DNA of 6,098 bases, taken from positions 1 through 6,098 of the forward strand of contig JAFMQT010000294.1 in assembly GCA_017354515.1 (NCBI GenBank), written 5' to 3'. Below, piece by piece: positions 5,749-6,098 of this stretch (position 1 is the stretch's first letter; each line of letters starts with the position of its first letter). Under the pieces are notes generated by a model. That model had not been told where the DNA came from. It did no database searches and saw only the letters and a program-made list of their open reading frames with translations. This stretch comes from Nocardia sp. GTDB lineage: Bacteria > Actinomycetota > Actinomycetes > Mycobacteriales > Mycobacteriaceae. The position numbers and the translations under genes are program-made.

Positions 5749-6098
5749 ATGGGGCCGACTGTTGCCCGGATAGCCGCTGCCGTTGTGGCAGTGGGTGTAT
5801 CGGGGTTGGCAGCCCCGATCGCGCACGCCGATCCCACCCCCCTCAGCGGGCTGTTCGCGCTGTCGCCGGGGGTTTGTGCGAATGGTTCGGTGACCGGAAG
5901 CTTCTTCCGGATGATCCTGCCGACCGGCGACGCCGGCGGCCCCTATCTGCAGAACAGCGATTCGCGGTGCAGTGATCAGACGGTCACGCCGCTGTCGGCG
6001 GGCAGCGACGGCGGCCTCATCAGCGGCAGCTATCAGTCCCAACCGGCCGCGGCCTTCGACGGCGCCGGCAATGCCCGCTCCGGCCGGGTGACCACCCC
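5749..6098 (+). CDS. Secreted hypothetical protein with signal peptide (C-terminus beyond the right edge)
   Basis: The frame is open from the ATG to the window end, giving 116 codons plus two bases, with no stop. The N-terminus is a classical Sec signal peptide: a short start with one Arg (MGPTVAR), a hydrophobic alanine/valine core (residues 8-22) and an AHA cleavage motif at 25-27. The mature protein would begin DPTPLSGL. The mature part is rich in Gly, Ser and Pro, has no membrane segment, and shows two cysteines (C43, C74) that could form a disulfide outside the cell. Segments such as GSVTGSFFRMI and FDGAGNA resemble conserved exported hypothetical proteins of mycolic-acid actinomycetes, as far as I can recall; no function is known to me. 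It is divergent from icmF and need not be related to it. The start is supported by GAGGAA upstream and by the position of the signal peptide. Confidence 0.78.
   Translation, partial: MGPTVARIAAAVVAVGVSGLAAPIAHADPTPLSGLFALSPGVCANGSVTGSFFRMILPTGDAGGPYLQNSDSRCSDQTVTPLSAGSDGGLISGSYQSQPAAAFDGAGNARSGRVTT

Noticed and set aside
5536..6042. 169-codon in-frame extension upstream of the icmF start
   Set aside because: It crosses the divergent control gap and runs antisense to the signal-peptide gene. It has no domain features, and GGAGG sits directly before the ATG at 5535.

Overview
The window is GC-rich, with strong third-position G/C bias and long spurious open frames opposite the real genes. This looks like an actinomycete, most plausibly Nocardia or a close relative in the Mycobacteriales (Rhodococcus, Mycobacterium). 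The genus is an inference from base composition and gene content, not something the sequence proves.

Layout. Most of the window (positions 5535 down to 1) is a set of four genes on the minus strand. In transcription order they are: icmF, encoding the fused adenosylcobalamin-dependent isobutyryl-CoA mutase with its built-in G-protein chaperone (1076 aa, complete); a COG3618-type metal-dependent amidohydrolase (357 aa, complete, 52 nt after icmF); a ferritin-like diiron-carboxylate protein (307 aa, complete, 147 nt further on, with its own strong ribosome binding site and a possible internal promoter); and the first 37 codons of an unrecognised gene that overlaps the diiron gene by an ATGA junction and runs off the left edge. 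On the right, a divergent plus-strand gene encodes a small exported protein with a signal peptide. It is cut by the right edge.

Regulatory DNA. The 213-nt gap between icmF and the secreted-protein gene (5536-5748) must hold both divergent promoters. It contains several short palindromes and a repeated CAAAGTA[A/G]C word. No sigma-70-like promoter stands out in it. No stretch of more than 300 bases lacks a gene. I see no RNA genes, mobile elements, CRISPR arrays or clear terminators.

How the genes may work together. IcmF interconverts isobutyryl-CoA and n-butyryl-CoA, linking branched-chain (valine-type) and straight-chain acyl-CoA metabolism. An amidohydrolase of the lactonase/hydrolase superfamily and a diiron protein of possible oxygenase type follow in the same direction. 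This would fit a small catabolic module feeding acyl-CoA units into the mutase, but that link rests only on gene order. I recognise nothing that is certainly a new system. The best leads are the uncharacterised diiron protein and its ATGA-coupled partner.
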